Positions 60,681-64,000 of a stretch of DNA of 64,000 bases are shown in pieces. Each line of letters starts with the position of its first letter. The first letter of the stretch is position 1. The stretch is from Prauserella cavernicola. Lineage in GTDB: Bacteria; Actinomycetota; Actinomycetes; Mycobacteriales; Pseudonocardiaceae. Position numbers and translations under genes: made by a program. The notes beneath the pieces were generated by a model that saw only the letters and a list, made by a program, of their open reading frames with translations, was not told where the DNA came from and did no database searches. Where the stretch lies: positions 62,001 to 126,000 of the forward strand of contig NZ_JAENJH010000006.1 of assembly GCF_016595675.1 (NCBI RefSeq), in the 5' to 3' direction.

Positions 60681-64000
<3,320 letters not shown>

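Overview
The window is about 64 kb of high-GC, gene-dense chromosome from an actinobacterium, most likely a Pseudonocardiaceae-like soil organism (Amycolatopsis/Saccharomonospora/Pseudonocardia type). This rests on strong G/C third-codon bias, frequent GTG starts and 4-base ATGA/GTGA overlaps, a SARP/AfsR-type regulator, several MmyB-type XRE regulators, and many TetR, AraC and LacI regulators beside small oxidoreductase operons. I see no tRNA, rRNA, insertion sequence, prophage or CRISPR array. The assignment to a group is inference.

Layout. (1) 1-2.7 kb: a flavin monooxygenase (cut by the window edge) divergent from its flavin reductase, with a LacI regulator and matching palindromic operators. 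(2) 3-9.4 kb: a possible small membrane protein, an AraC regulator, a secreted TAP-type peptidase/esterase lipoprotein, and a TetR-controlled pair (luciferase-like oxidoreductase plus SMP-30 lactonase). (3) 9.7-16.9 kb: a small unknown gene, a carotenoid/lignostilbene-type oxygenase with an AraC regulator, and an XRE regulator divergent from an MFS transporter-aldehyde dehydrogenase operon ending in a perfect terminator. (4) 17.3-24.1 kb: a TetR regulator divergent from a SARP-NB-ARC-TPR regulator, a DUF3592-like membrane protein and a surface von Willebrand A protein. (5) 24.3-33.2 kb: a cell-envelope locus with a DM13 protein, a b561/sulfite-oxidase-like membrane molybdoenzyme, a sugar epimerase, a two-component system, a GT-C-like membrane protein, a family-2 glycosyltransferase, a DUF2064 protein and a methyltransferase. 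A shared 15-base motif precedes its transcription units. (6) 33.3-36.6 kb: MFS, XRE and zinc-type dehydrogenase. (7) 36.7-50.1 kb: two divergent catabolic operons. The minus-strand one encodes the complete hydroxyquinol lower pathway, bracketed by two NTF2-like paralogues. The plus-strand one encodes a sugar-type ABC importer, a xylose-isomerase-like TIM-barrel protein and two SDR dehydrogenases. (8) 50.2-55.2 kb: HxlR/aldo-keto reductase, carboxylesterase, metallo-beta-lactamase-fold hydrolase and XRE regulator. (9) 55.3-64 kb: MntP-like exporter, then on the minus strand a PQQ operon (cupredoxin-like protein, PQQ alcohol dehydrogenase, pqqA, pqqC, pqqD, pqqE), KatG and a GAF-LytTR regulator that runs off the edge.

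How they work together. Much of the window looks like accessory catabolism: small substrate-specific modules, each beside its own regulator and often with a visible operator. The most original candidate is region 7. A cyclic-polyol importer and polyol-type oxidoreductases share a promoter region with an aromatic ring-cleavage pathway and carry no ring hydroxylase. This suggests, as a hypothesis, that a cyclitol is oxidised and dehydrated to hydroxyquinol and then cleaved. Region 9 is a compact system in which the PQQ peptide precursor, three PQQ-building enzymes and the PQQ enzyme share one operon. The dehydrogenase carries the Asp-x-Asp signature of lanthanide-dependent enzymes but no visible signal peptide, and sits beside a cupredoxin-like protein that lacks copper ligands.
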